The notes beneath the pieces are model-generated. The model was not told the origin of the DNA. It searched no databases and was given only the letters and a program-made list of their open reading frames with translations. A program made the translations under genes and the position numbers. Below are positions 45,461 through 54,816 of a DNA stretch of 61,334 nt, in pieces; position 1 is the first letter of the stretch; every line of letters starts with the position of its first letter. The stretch spans positions 1 to 61,334 of the forward strand of contig JAGKTT010000007.1 in NCBI GenBank assembly GCA_021153285.1, in the 5' to 3' direction. The stretch is from Bacteroidia bacterium (GTDB taxonomy: Bacteria; Bacteroidota; Bacteroidia; Bacteroidales; UBA932).

Positions 45461-46468
45461 ATGCGCACAGCAATATACGGTGCCGGATCATTGGGCACAA
45501 TCCTCGGAGCATTCATCAATAAGGCAGGAGAGCCTATCGAACTTATAAACCGCAACAAAGCCCACGTCGAAGCATTGAACTCAAATGGTGCCAGGGTCAT
45601 TGGTACAATGGAATTCACACAGAAGGTCACAGCATACACACCGGACCGGATGTCAGGTCAATACGAGATCATTTTCCTGATGACCAAGCAGCAGAACAAT
45701 AAGGAGGTCGTGCAGATGCTGAAGGAATACCTCGCACCCGACGGAGTGCTCGTCACATTCCAGAACGGTCTTCCGGAAATGCTGATCGCAGATATATTGG
45801 GAGAGGAAAGAGTGCTGGGATGTACCGTAGCCTGGGGTGCGACAATGCAGGGTCCGGGAGTATGCGAGCTGACCAGCGAACCCGACGCATTGTCCTTCTC
45901 ATTGGGTTCTATCTCTGCGAAGCGGAGCAGTCACTTCGCCAAGGTCAAGGAGCTGCTGGAAATGATGGGCACAGTCGATGTGGAAGAGAATTTCATCGGC
46001 ACCCGCTGGAGCAAGCTTCTTATCAATGCGGCATTCTCGGGTATGAGTGCTGTCCTGGGTTGTACTTTCGGTGAGGCAGCAGGTCCGAAGGAATCCCGCC
46101 GCATAGTGCAGGCCCTGATCAAAGAATGTATTGACGTATGTGCAAAGGGAGGAATCAGGATCGAACCTGTTCAGGGAAAGGACATTGTCAAGCTTCTCGA
46201 CTATAAGGGAGGTCTGAAGAAGGCCGTTTCATTCTTCATCATTCCGATCGCCATCCGCAAGCACGCACGCCTCAAGGCAAGTATGCTCCAGGATCTGGAG
46301 AAAGGCAAACTTACCGAGGTGGATGCCATCAACGGTGCAGTTTCAGACTATGGTAGAAAGGTGGGATGCCCTACCCCAATGAATGACAAGGTCGTGGAGA
46401 TCATCCATAAGATCGAGCAAGGGGAGCTGAAACCGGGATCTGAAAATCTCAATTATTTCTCACGTTGA
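45461..46468 (+). CDS. panE: 2-dehydropantoate 2-reductase (ketopantoate reductase)
   Basis: A 335-residue ApbA/PanE-family protein: Rossmann motif MRTAIYGAGSLGTILGAFI, LMTKQQNNKEVVQML, TFQNGLPEMLIADILGEERV, and the C-terminal domain with TRWSKLLINAAFSGMSAVLG (conserved Lys and Asn) and the helix EVDAINGAVSDYGRKVG before NDKVVEII. It reduces ketopantoate to pantoate with NADPH in coenzyme A synthesis. Members of this family vary in substrate, so the exact reaction is probable, not certain. ATG 45461 gives the family start; the open frame runs further upstream but only as a shadow of the opposite gene. Confidence 0.85.
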   Translation: MRTAIYGAGSLGTILGAFINKAGEPIELINRNKAHVEALNSNGARVIGTMEFTQKVTAYTPDRMSGQYEIIFLMTKQQNNKEVVQMLKEYLAPDGVLVTFQNGLPEMLIADILGEERVLGCTVAWGATMQGPGVCELTSEPDALSFSLGSISAKRSSHFAKVKELLEMMGTVDVEENFIGTRWSKLLINAAFSGMSAVLGCTFGEAAGPKESRRIVQALIKECIDVCAKGGIRIEPVQGKDIVKLLDYKGGLKKAVSFFIIPIAIRKHARLKASMLQDLEKGKLTEVDAINGAVSDYGRKVGCPTPMNDKVVEIIHKIEQGELKPGSENLNYFSR

Positions 46469-48084
46469 TCAGCCAGTTTCTTTGCGTTTGCCTCTGCCTG
46501 ATGGAGAATCGACTCCGGATAGCCACATAATCTGAGCAAGGAGATCGCATTTCTGGTATATACGACTCCCGGGAGAAGTTTATAGGAAAATAGTATCTTT
46601 TCCGCATCGACAGTCTCGTTGAAATGATAGGTATCTAGGAATTCCTCCAGTCCTCGAGCCAATTCGATGTCGTGCGTAGAGACCACTGCAAGAGTGTTTT
46701 CCAATGCAGAAAGATACCTTATGACAGCATCCGCGATGGAGATTCTCTCGGCCGTATTGGTTCCTTTGAATATCTCATCAATGAATACAAAGTCGGTAAG
46801 AGAACCATCAGAGGATGTGCATCTGTCGATTATTGCCTTGATCCTCTGAGCCTCAGACATATAATAACTCCTGCCTTCGTCAAGATTGTCAGAAACGGAA
46901 AGTACCGAATTTATCCTGCATTCCGACAATGACATTGCGGTCGAGAAGCACATATTCATCGCATATGCAGATACAATATTGACTGCAAGAGTCTTGATGA
47001 AGGAAGACTTGCCGGACATATTGGAACCTGTGATAACCACAGACTTTCCTATCCTGATACTGTTTGACACACAATCCTTTATAAGAGGATGGTAAATATT
47101 CTCAACATTCAGGGTTCTACGTTCCTGAACGAATTCGGGAGATGATCTGACGAATCCGCAGGAATCCATCCAGGTCCTGAAGGATGCTATAGAATAGATC
47201 ACATCCCATCCTCCTATATACTCGAGAAGCGTCCTGAAATCCTTGCTTACATCATCTATTTCCCTCAAGATACGGTAAGTCATCATCGGTTCGACACAGA
47301 AGATTATCTTCAGCAGTTCGACCAAGCCGTATAAAACTATCATCACATCAGACTCCAGAATTCCGTTGAGACTGAAAATCCTAAGTTTTCGGGAAAGATT
47401 CGACAGATTCCTGACTGAGTTATCTACCTTCTGAAGAGAATTGAACCTGTCAATTTCAGACAATCTTACCGCTGCACCTCTGATCTGATCCAATTGAATG
47501 AGCGGTCGGATAAAAAGATCCACATATATCTTGTTACGATAATGTACATAAATATTGAAACTCACAGCCGCCAATCCGGTCACTATGGCAATCGCTGGAT
47601 GAAGATAAAGGATCATCAGCACCAATGTCACCCATTCCACTACCGGTATGAGCCAGGAGAACCGATGCCACTTTTCTATCCTCACCTTCATATTGAGCAG
47701 GGCGTGCATTGACAATCCTTTCCTCTCATTGACCGCGCTTAGAGCGGCTTCCACTTTCACCCTGAAACCCGCATCTTCCCTCATTTTCGAAATATCATCC
47801 TCATCGTCAGCTACCCTTCGGCTCCGTTTCATCTGTCTGAACCTGTCATATAGCATCAGCTCTCCGACCGGCGTAATGCATCGGTCAGCATAGCAGAACA
47901 AATCATCAAGGTCAATATCCCGGCACACATCATCATTCAGGGCTACATCCTCTCCTCGATAGAGATGCAGATATTCCCGGATGCTCTCAATATCTGAAGG
48001 ATTGTCTTTCAGAGCGCCGAATCTTGTACTGGGATCATTTGGCATATGTTTCTTTCTCATCACCACCTGTAAACGGTTTAACAT
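46453..48084 (-). CDS. MutS-like ATPase (MutS domain V protein, not canonical MutS)
   Basis: A 543-residue protein with a C-terminal MutS-type ATPase: Walker A ITGSNMSGKSSFIKTLAVNI, the signature region SLSECRINSVLSVSDNLDEG, Walker B DFVFIDEIFKGTNTAERISI, and His in VVSTHDIELA. A central helical lever region precedes it, and there are two hydrophobic segments near residues 147-182 (LIPVVEWVTLVLMILYLHP, IAIVTGLAAVSFNIYV) that look membrane-spanning. The mismatch-recognition domain I of MutS is absent. This membrane-linked MutS-like group is common in Bacteroidales; role unknown. Start at 48084 or one of two later in-frame ATGs. Confidence 0.8.
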   Translation of the reverse strand: MLNRLQVVMRKKHMPNDPSTRFGALKDNPSDIESIREYLHLYRGEDVALNDDVCRDIDLDDLFCYADRCITPVGELMLYDRFRQMKRSRRVADDEDDISKMREDAGFRVKVEAALSAVNERKGLSMHALLNMKVRIEKWHRFSWLIPVVEWVTLVLMILYLHPAIAIVTGLAAVSFNIYVHYRNKIYVDLFIRPLIQLDQIRGAAVRLSEIDRFNSLQKVDNSVRNLSNLSRKLRIFSLNGILESDVMIVLYGLVELLKIIFCVEPMMTYRILREIDDVSKDFRTLLEYIGGWDVIYSIASFRTWMDSCGFVRSSPEFVQERRTLNVENIYHPLIKDCVSNSIRIGKSVVITGSNMSGKSSFIKTLAVNIVSAYAMNMCFSTAMSLSECRINSVLSVSDNLDEGRSYYMSEAQRIKAIIDRCTSSDGSLTDFVFIDEIFKGTNTAERISIADAVIRYLSALENTLAVVSTHDIELARGLEEFLDTYHFNETVDAEKILFSYKLLPGVVYTRNAISLLRLCGYPESILHQAEANAKKLADQREK

Positions 48085-48119
48085 TTCTTATATATTTAAC
48101 CGTAGTAATGAACTTCACA

Positions 48120-51077
48120 TTATTGATTGTCATTCCTTACAAAAGAGCCGTCTTCATCAAATAAATAATCACAATCCGTAAGATAAATATTCATACGAGC
48201 TATGGCAGCAGCAAAATTATCGTCTGTCAATGCTTCTAAAGCATCGGTAACAATATTGTCTGAAGAATAACTGCCACCTATCGCCGTGCCGGAATTATCG
48301 TAATAGCAGGAGTTTATAGTGATTTCGGAACTTTTAGTATGTCCGATTAATGTACCGATGCTGCATCCATCATTTCCTTTCAGCGTGATATCTTTAGTAT
48401 AGCAAGAGGTTATGGTCGAACCATCTGAATTAACCTGAGCAACAAGGCCTCCGATATATGTTCCGTTACGCTTGTGCATTCCTTCGATCTTGACTCCGCT
48501 GACATAGCAGCCTTTCATCACTGCCCCACTCTGCAGACATCCCACCATTCCACCACCGGTTGCCCAGGCTTTACTTGTGCTGGAAATACTGAGAGAGCCG
48601 CCAATTACTGCACAATTGATAATCGAACCGCTGGATGTTGCTGCCAGCAGACCGGAATTCATTCCGTAAGCGTCATTATCGCCGCTCTGGCTGCTTTTAG
48701 GATTTATCAGAATCAGGTTCTTTACAGTGCCATATAGATTATCAAAGAATCCGTATGCCAAGTTTTCATAACCATAGTATTTCAGGTTTGCGATAGAATG
48801 GTTTCCTCCATCAAACACTCCACCAAACCACACTGGCTCCCAGTATATATTATATGAGATGATATCTGTTGTCAATCTATAATGCGCTCTACTATATTCT
48901 CCCTCGCAATTCTCCATAAACCACTTCAGGTTGCCGGCAGATTGGATCAGATAGACATTATATTCATCAAGTTCAGGCTTAACTGCCATCGTCTGATAAT
49001 TATAAATTCTGTTATCTTGCTCATAACTGCAATCGCTGCCATCTTCATTTACAAACTTTGCATACATTGAGTCTATATTGCAGTTATTTGTAACCTGAGT
49101 AAGGTAGATGCAGCCGTCTTTTGAGACTTTAACGAGAATAGGAGACACTGCAGCCTCAGAGCCTGTCATTTTCAACATATCTGCAACTGATGGGTATAAA
49201 TCAAATGTAAAGTGGGACAAATCAAGACTTTCCAGAGAAGCGCAGCCGCTGAACATACCTCCCATATCCCGGACATTCGAAGTATCGAATCCTTTGACAT
49301 CCAATGATTTCAATAAAGAACAATCCCTGAACATCGCCCCCATTCCTGTAACCTTTAATGTATTGAAGTCCGATACATCAAGAGATTTCAGTGAATAGCA
49401 GCCATCAAAGAGACAACTCATACGGATAACTTCTGAAGTATCGAAACCACTTACCTCCAGATATTCAAGTCCTGTACATCCCTTGAACATATAACTCATA
49501 TCTGTAACATTCGAGGTGTCAAAACCAGATACATCCAGGGATTTCAGCGAGGAACACTCTGAAAACATATGACTCATATCAGTCACACCAGAAGTATTGA
49601 AGCCACTCACATCAACAGATGACAATGCGGAACACATCGAAAACATAGAGCTAAAATCAGAGACTTCAGATGTGTCAAATCCTGAAACATCCACAGACGC
49701 AAGTGCTGTGCATCCATAGAACATTTCATCCATTGCAGTAACCTTCGCAGTGTTAAATTCAGATATATCCAGATCAGACAATGCCTCACTCCATCTGAAC
49801 ATACAACTCATATCTATAACATTCGATGTGTCAAAACTTCGGAGATCAAGAGTTTCAAGCGATATACACTCCTGAAACATCGAAGACATATCGACTGTCC
49901 GAGACGTATTGAAATTCGCACCAAAATCAATAGATTCGATAAAATAAAATGGAGTAATCGACCAATTGGCATCCGTATAACCGCCAAACATATTCGAGCA
50001 GTCCTGATGAGCCATAAAAACATTTGCAGACGTATGAATCTCAAGACAGTCTCCATTTGTTACCAGATATCCTCTGGTTCCATCTCCATCCGTATGGAAC
50101 AATATCCCGTCTGTATTCTGACTGTCTGATATGAATTTCACTTTTGTTATTGCCTCGGCATCCGGTATATACGCAGTTACGATCGTATTGAATGCAGAAC
50201 CATCCGGAAGATCAAGAGCATCCAGATTAACCTTTATAGCCTTCATAGGCTTGATTACATTTCTTTCGACAGTAATCTCATTGGATGTAGATTTAGTCAA
50301 TGTATTACCATTGATATCTGTAACGGTAATCTCAAAGCCTCGTTCGAAAGTCGTAGGAGGAACGGCAATCCAGAAAGCAGTAGCAGTTTCTGCTGTCGAT
50401 CCGATCTTAACACCTTCTCCGCAATTCAATGTGATACTTGATGTCGCTTCATCAGACATTACGACCTTAGGCTCATCTCCATAAGCAGTCGCTACCGATG
50501 CTTTACCGGCGAGTCCTTCATTGTCATTGCCTGTCAATGATATTGATTTCACTGTGATGTCATCGCCATATAACCGAATCTTCAGATAGCCACATACATT
50601 CTTGAATTTCAGGAATGTATCATCAATATCTTTAGTTACCGCCACCATTGTATTGGCACTGAGTCCAAAGGAGTCATATGCATAGCTCTGTTCTGCCGGC
50701 AACGTGGCTGTAATCACACCGGTCTCTGTAATCTTTACATCGGACGAATAAGGATATACTGAATAATTGGCGCTCAAGGCATTGCCTGTACCGAATGGCT
50801 TGCTGACAATCGAGAAAGTACCGGAATTGTCCCCAGTCTCACCGTCAAACTTATATTGACGGTTCAGAGTATTTCCGTCAAACAGAGAAATCTGGTCACC
50901 GGCAGTCCAGCGTAGCAGGTTGCCGTCTTCCACATAAGTGCGGGTCCGGTCCTGTTCAAATGAGGCTGTGAATGTCCTTCCATCCTGAAAATCGGGCTGG
51001 CTATTCCTTAACTCTTCCTGGGTGCATCCACTGAGCAATATTGCAGCTGGAAGCAAAAACGATAAAAGATTCTTCAT
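48120..51077 (-). CDS. BspA-type leucine-rich-repeat surface lipoprotein with GLUG region
   Basis: A 985-residue lipoprotein (MKNLLSFLLPAAILLSGCTQ). Residues 25-290 are the fimbrillin-like N-terminal module shared with 18541 and 36476 (LLRWTAGDQISLFDGN, FWIAVPPTTFERGFEITV). From about 390 to 620 there are around ten 23-residue BspA/DUF285-type repeats of the form MSxMFxxCxxLxxLDVSxFDTSxV, such as DMSHMFSECSSLKSLDVSGF. Residues 760-960 carry GLUG-like beta repeats (GGVFDGGNHSIANLKYYG, GSIINCAVIGGSL). BspA repeats bind host proteins or other bacteria in related species; adhesion is inferred here. A short peptide gene and a structured leader precede it. Confidence 0.87.
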   Translation of the reverse strand: MKNLLSFLLPAAILLSGCTQEELRNSQPDFQDGRTFTASFEQDRTRTYVEDGNLLRWTAGDQISLFDGNTLNRQYKFDGETGDNSGTFSIVSKPFGTGNALSANYSVYPYSSDVKITETGVITATLPAEQSYAYDSFGLSANTMVAVTKDIDDTFLKFKNVCGYLKIRLYGDDITVKSISLTGNDNEGLAGKASVATAYGDEPKVVMSDEATSSITLNCGEGVKIGSTAETATAFWIAVPPTTFERGFEITVTDINGNTLTKSTSNEITVERNVIKPMKAIKVNLDALDLPDGSAFNTIVTAYIPDAEAITKVKFISDSQNTDGILFHTDGDGTRGYLVTNGDCLEIHTSANVFMAHQDCSNMFGGYTDANWSITPFYFIESIDFGANFNTSRTVDMSSMFQECISLETLDLRSFDTSNVIDMSCMFRWSEALSDLDISEFNTAKVTAMDEMFYGCTALASVDVSGFDTSEVSDFSSMFSMCSALSSVDVSGFNTSGVTDMSHMFSECSSLKSLDVSGFDTSNVTDMSYMFKGCTGLEYLEVSGFDTSEVIRMSCLFDGCYSLKSLDVSDFNTLKVTGMGAMFRDCSLLKSLDVKGFDTSNVRDMGGMFSGCASLESLDLSHFTFDLYPSVADMLKMTGSEAAVSPILVKVSKDGCIYLTQVTNNCNIDSMYAKFVNEDGSDCSYEQDNRIYNYQTMAVKPELDEYNVYLIQSAGNLKWFMENCEGEYSRAHYRLTTDIISYNIYWEPVWFGGVFDGGNHSIANLKYYGYENLAYGFFDNLYGTVKNLILINPKSSQSGDNDAYGMNSGLLAATSSGSIINCAVIGGSLSISSTSKAWATGGGMVGCLQSGAVMKGCYVSGVKIEGMHKRNGTYIGGLVAQVNSDGSTITSCYTKDITLKGNDGCSIGTLIGHTKSSEITINSCYYDNSGTAIGGSYSSDNIVTDALEALTDDNFAAAIARMNIYLTDCDYLFDEDGSFVRNDNQ

Positions 51078-51089
51078 AAAGATTTTTAT

Positions 51090-51227
51090 TTACCAATCAG
51101 ACTCTTCTCCTTCAACAGGATTTTCCACATTAGCATCAGAAGCTGACAATATTGCATTTTCAACTTCCATATCGATGATCTCCATATGAGGAGTTATATA
51201 GTTGACTGACAATTCTTTTAATTCCAT
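51090..51227 (-). CDS. 45-residue peptide of the YxTP...LxxS family, upstream of BspA lipoprotein
   Basis: ATG at 51227, stop at 51090, 12 bases before the BspA ATG at 51077. The peptide reads MELKELSVNYITPHMEII, then DMEVENAILSASDANVEN and an acidic tail ending ESDW. It shares with the peptides at 18426 and 58904 the order Y-x-T-P, I/M-x-x-I, E-x-A-I-L-S-A-S-D and a terminal Trp. No signal peptide. The first half is conserved and the tail is variable, like a leader and core of a precursor peptide, but no processing enzyme is nearby. Function unknown. Confidence 0.72.
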   Translation of the reverse strand: MELKELSVNYITPHMEIIDMEVENAILSASDANVENPVEGEESDW

Positions 51228-51347
51228 TTGTAGATTATTTGTGTCCTGACAATTTCCCGAGAGAGCAGATTAAATAAATGTGTGGGAACTTTATTGCCTT
51301 ATCCCACTCTTAGGCTCTTGCATTCCATTTATGGATGGAAATCTCGG
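51228..51347 (-). ncRNA. Structured 5' leader upstream of the peptide-BspA operon, copy 1
   Basis: The promoter -7 box TAAATTTG lies at 51348-51355 on the minus strand. The leader then forms two hairpins: TTCCAT/ATGGAA (51323-51340) and GTGGGA/TCCCAC (51282-51307). Sequence from about 51270 to 51385 is nearly the same as 59070-59190 before the other peptide-lipoprotein pair. The first stem is kept although its loop and one stem base differ. This may be a cis-regulatory RNA or a shared control region; the 308-base gap 51228-51535 holds nothing else but the promoter of the next gene. Confidence 0.6.
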
Positions 51348-51406
51348 CAAATTTAGCCAAAAGATGTGAATGTCTATGTTTTCTCCTCCAATCTCTGCAA
51401 AATGTG

Positions 51407-51414
51407 TATCTTTG
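51407..51414 (+). promoter_or_regulatory. -7 box (TATCTTTG) upstream of the ATP-grasp-like gene
   Basis: TATCTTTG on the plus strand, 122 bases before ATG 51536; the intervening leader has no obvious fold. Confidence 0.5.
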
Positions 51415-51535
51415 TTGTACTGTGATGACCTCCGGAACATACCATTTTCTGCATCTTGACATTGCCTGTCTCACCTGGAACTGTCATAAGACCCGGACAA
51501 GTCACATAGGAATGAAACGCAGATAACCAATAAGA

Positions 51536-52426
51536 ATGTCAGAGCACATCTATATCTTCAATCCGGAGCACGACCTGTGCATTGCCAATGGGGACGAGAA
51601 CTTCGTGCCCCCAAGGTCTGCGGTGGGATTTGCGAAAGAGAACCTTGCTCTGTCTGAACATCTCAGGCGGCCCAACAAGCAACGCCGTAAGATTATCCCT
51701 TGGGGATGGAATCCCTCTCTGAAGAAAAGGCTCATCAATGAAGGCATCGATCCGGCAACCCTGCCTTCAGAAGAAGAACTGCAATTCATACGCACTTACT
51801 CAAGGCGTGAGTTTGCCTTGGATGTGCATTCAGGACTAAGCTGCGGGGATTCACAGGTCATCGGACCGGATTACAGAATCGTTGCCACGAGTCTCAGTGA
51901 GATTGAGGCTTTCATATCAGCCAATGGCAGCGCAGTGCTGAAGTCACCGCTGTCAGGCAGCGGGAAAGGAATCCGATTTATCAGGGAAGGACTTTCCGAG
52001 AGCGACACAGGATGGTGCAGAAAAACCATTGACAAACAGGGCTCCGTGATAGTCGAGCAACGGTTCGAGATAATAAAGGAATGCGCTATGCTGTTCGAAT
52101 GCCATTGTGAAGGCATCGATTTCATCGGTTATTCCCTGTTCGAATCCAGGAACGGTGCTTACAACAGAAACATCCTTGCAAGTAACGATGACATTGAAGA
52201 TATAATTGCCGGATATATCTCACGGGACACTCTGATTGCCATCCGCGAGGGTCTGAAAGCCATTCTTGCTGATACCCTTGCAGGACATTATGAAGGATTT
52301 CTCGGAGTGGACCAGATGATCTGCAAGACTGCCTCCCCTGTCTTTATACCCGTCTCAGAAATCAATCTCCGGATGACAATGGGACTTATTGCAAGGAATC
52401 AATACGACCATCTTCAAAAATTCTGA
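51536..52426 (+). CDS. ATP-grasp-like conserved hypothetical protein
   Basis: A 296-residue cytosolic protein. The N-terminal part (IYIFNPEHDLCIANGDENF, then PPRSAVGFAKENLALS) is a distinctive conserved opening. The middle carries ATP-grasp-like elements: a strand-loop AVLKSPLSGSGKGIRFI and SVIVEQRFEIIKECAMLFEC, and the C-terminus a metal-site-like segment PVSEINLRMTMGLIARN. ATP-grasp enzymes join a carboxylate to an amine or thiol using ATP; no substrate can be named. It is divergent from the BspA operon. Followed seven bases later by a broken epimerase gene. Confidence 0.65.
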   Translation: MSEHIYIFNPEHDLCIANGDENFVPPRSAVGFAKENLALSEHLRRPNKQRRKIIPWGWNPSLKKRLINEGIDPATLPSEEELQFIRTYSRREFALDVHSGLSCGDSQVIGPDYRIVATSLSEIEAFISANGSAVLKSPLSGSGKGIRFIREGLSESDTGWCRKTIDKQGSVIVEQRFEIIKECAMLFECHCEGIDFIGYSLFESRNGAYNRNILASNDDIEDIIAGYISRDTLIAIREGLKAILADTLAGHYEGFLGVDQMICKTASPVFIPVSEINLRMTMGLIARNQYDHLQKF

Positions 52427-52433
52427 AGATACT

Positions 52434-53026
52434 ATGAAACGATTTTATCTGTTTATAATACAGATAACCGGCACGCTACTCGGGTTCTCGAGGGAGTACA
52501 AGGTATGAAGGTGAGGGCGTTATGCTCGCCTGTCTGGACAATCCAGAGATAGAAAAGGTGCTCAGCGTCAGCAGAAGGGCCTGCGGACACTCTCATCCTA
52601 AACTGGAAGAATATATCGTCCCTGACTTTATGGAATTGCCGGCTGGCAATCCGAAACTCCAGGGTTACGATGCCGTATTCTTCATTGCAGGCATCAGCAG
52701 CGTAGGGCTGAAGGAAGAGCAGTACGTGGGAATCAGTCACGATATCCCTCTCCACTTTGCGGACGTCGTAGGACCAAAGAAGAATATGACTTTTGTCTAT
52801 CTTAGCGGAGCCGGCAACTACAAGAGCACGACTCAGATGTGGGTACGCATAAAGAAGAGCACAGAGGATGCAGTATTTCTTTTGGGCAATGTACCCCTTC
52901 TTCAAGATCGTCGGTATGTGGAACAGAATGAGCGAAGTTGCTGACGCTATGATAGCAGTGGTAAAGAACGGCTATAAGAAACCTGCAATAGAGTGCAGGG
53001 ATATATCAAAGCTGGCAAAAAGATAA
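52434..53026 (+). pseudogene. Broken NAD-dependent epimerase-like gene (at least two frameshifts)
   Basis: ATG 52434 opens a reading frame that stops early where the Rossmann GxxGxxG motif should be. The continuing frame 52522-52944 reads GEGVMLACLDNPEIEKVLSV, YDAVFFIAGISSVGLKEEQY, HFADVVGPKKNMTFVYLSGA, typical of atypical SDR/NAD-epimerases. It ends early, while another frame continues MYPFFKIVGMWNRMSEVADA and ends at 53026. The missing mid-part after the KKSTEDAVF motif suggests a deletion too. A clear pseudogene. Confidence 0.75.
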
Positions 53027-53114
53027 TGGTTACGGCATACATTTCAGTCCGACAGGCGGGAGAGAACCGAAATGCAAGTGGCTATGTATTAGTATAATAC
53101 GCTGAAATTGCCAT

Positions 53115-53720
53115 TCAGAAACTGTACTTCACGCCAAAATTTAAAAGACCCTGATTACCCCAACCAGTTTCAAGGAAGCCACGTAATGCCTTTCCTCCGA
53201 ACTCCATACATACTGATGATTCCTGAGCTGCCAACATCGGAATAGGTTTTTCTTCTTTCTTGCCGTCAAGGACCAGCATCAGACCTAGAGAAAGTTTAGA
53301 GTACATCCCGAAATGCTTATGATTGAACCATACGAACTTTGAAGTCGCCATTATTGCAGGATAATGCATAAGGTAGTCACTTCCGTTATTCCATTCGCCC
53401 CAAGTGCTTTCATAACAAAATGTTCCTCCCAGTTTTATTGTCCTGTTGAGAGAATAAAGATACTGGAAACTGAAACCACCGGTGCCCCCATTATCTATTC
53501 TTTTGGGAGAATCCTGGTTTCCAGGAGCAATTATATCTACTATTCCTGCTAATAATCCGCCCAGCAATGTTCCTCCACCTGCTCCAATGAGATCAACGGC
53601 TTGAGGTAGAGTGATATAGCCATAGCTTACAGAAATTTCCTGTCTTGATTCATCAGTCTGGGCAAGACATACAAAGCTTGAAATGATCAGTAATGCAACT
53701 GAAGACAGCAGTCGTTTCAT
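53115..53720 (-). CDS. Exported outer-membrane-type beta protein, unknown family
   Basis: A 201-residue protein with signal MKRLLSSVALLIISSFVCLA (cleaved near LAQ), followed by amphipathic strands (EISVSYGYITLPQAVDLIGA, GFSFQYLYSLNRTIKLGG, SKLSLGLMLVLDG) and a final strand LLNFGVKYSF with C-terminal Phe, the usual end of an outer-membrane barrel. Minus-strand TAACTTTG at 53741-53748 supports ATG 53720 and excludes the longer frame. No function can be assigned. Confidence 0.65.
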   Translation of the reverse strand: MKRLLSSVALLIISSFVCLAQTDESRQEISVSYGYITLPQAVDLIGAGGGTLLGGLLAGIVDIIAPGNQDSPKRIDNGGTGGFSFQYLYSLNRTIKLGGTFCYESTWGEWNNGSDYLMHYPAIMATSKFVWFNHKHFGMYSKLSLGLMLVLDGKKEEKPIPMLAAQESSVCMEFGGKALRGFLETGWGNQGLLNFGVKYSF

Positions 53721-53772
53721 AGTTTCCCGATTTATAGATTCAAAGTTAGATATATTTCTCATTATTAAGTGA

Positions 53773-54004
53773 TTATAAATCACTCAGCTCGGACAGACTT
53801 AGTTCCTTCACCTTTAATATGCCGGTAAGTGACGAGAGGTTTCTGAGTAAGATACCTTTCTTAAGCAGTCCGATTTCTTTCTGCACTTCTCTATGTACTG
53901 AATTTTGACATCTGTTTAAACATATTATAATCCTCTTTGAAGGCACTGAGCATCCGTTTCACTCCATATCCGCTGACACCGTCTAAAATGATACTCGTAT
54001 TCAT
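53773..54004 (-). pseudogene. Small frameshifted gene of unknown family
   Basis: From ATG 54004 the frame reads MNTSIILDGVSGYGVKRM, then FKEDYNMFKQMSKF before a stop. The adjacent frame continues HREVQKEIGLLKKG, ILLRNLSSLTGILKV and KELSLSELSDL to a stop at 53773. Together they would give about 77 residues, helical and charged. It adjoins the first hairpin module of the accessory region; the family is not recognised. Confidence 0.4.
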
Positions 54005-54097
54005 TAATACTCCTTTATGATCCATTTGTAAAGATAGTTATTAATCAGCAAAATATAAACAGATATATCAACCATTCCACGACCCATCGGCAGAGCA

Positions 54098-54237
54098 GTG
54101 AAATCCCTGGTACCGGCCAGAAAACAGGGCCTTTTCTTGGCCGTAAAGGGTAAAATGCCACCTTCGGCCAGAAAAAGGGCCGTTTTTCTGGCTGCGGAGG
54201 TGCAGACCAAAAGAGACACCCCCGAAAGGATGTCTCC
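54098..54237 (-). repeat. Hairpin module, copy A (two hairpins plus terminator)
   Basis: Hairpin 1 at 54115-54142 has arms GGCCAGAAAA and TTTTCTTGGCC. Hairpin 2 at 54166-54193 has arms GGCCAGAAAAA and TTTTTCTGGC. A third stem GAGACA/TGTCTC at 54214-54237 is followed on the minus strand by TTTTGG and looks like a terminator of the RNA-like segment next to it. The same module recurs at 55777 and, without that neighbour, at 59426. Confidence 0.75.
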
Positions 54238-54503
54238 GTAAAGTATTGAGAGGCCTATTAAGCGCAGTAGGTATAACAACCGCACAAGCAAAGCTTAACC
54301 TACCATTGGGTTATTACTGATGCCTAGTTTCTTCCTGCAAACTGTGCGTCAGAGTGCATACGACCCATAGTGTCGGTCACTCGCTCAGATCTGAGTATCT
54401 GCGTTTGCCTTATGAGCCACTAAAGCTCTACAAACCACTGCTTTATATCAGAACAATCACTCCTAGTTAATAAATCAAAGAACTGTAAATCTATAAAGTG
54501 GCA
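54238..54503 (-). ncRNA. Candidate structured RNA, copy A (about 265 nt)
   Basis: About 265 bases without a gene, roughly 90 percent the same as 55918-56189. On the minus strand it begins after TATAGATTTACAG, close to a -7 box, and ends in the hairpin terminator at 54214. Internal pairings include the palindrome CTCAGATCTGAG (in copy B CTCAGATTTGAG, still pairable by a G-U) and GAGTGACC...CACTC. No reading frame is conserved between copies. The conservation, end terminator and wobble-kept stem argue for an RNA; transcription is not shown. Confidence 0.5.
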
Positions 54504-54530
54504 ACGTGAAGCCCGTTGTCAGAATAATCT

Positions 54531-54815
54531 CTATTTCTTAAACAAATCTGAGTGAGTTCCTGTTCTTACCAAATTAAGAATATGGAGTTCTCCCTCATCT
54601 TCCTTACTGTATATCAACAGCCAATCGGGTTGAATATGGCATTCCCTATATCCTGCAAGTTTACCTGTAAGGCTATGATCTTTTCTTTCTGCTGGCAAAG
54701 GAATGTCATTAGCAAGATTGAAAACCACCTCGTTTAATGTATCTTCTGGAAGATTTCGTTTTCTTGCAAGTTTCAGATCTTTCTTGAACTGATGTGTGAA
54801 TATGATTTCTCTCAT
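54531..54815 (-). CDS. Type II toxin, YafQ/RelE family
   Basis: A 94-residue mRNA interferase-like protein: REIIFTHQFKKDLKLARKRN opens the fold, then DHSLTGKLAGYRECHIQPDW and LLIYSKEDEGELHILNLVRT end with GTHSDLF. The YafQ-type catalytic His/Asp residues (H in EDHSL-like, H in ECHIQPDW, D and the terminal H-S-D-L-F) are present. It would cut ribosome-bound mRNA. ATG 54815 follows the antitoxin stop by one base, so the pair is one operon. Confidence 0.88.
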   Translation of the reverse strand: MREIIFTHQFKKDLKLARKRNLPEDTLNEVVFNLANDIPLPAERKDHSLTGKLAGYRECHIQPDWLLIYSKEDEGELHILNLVRTGTHSDLFKK

Positions 54816-54816
54816 A

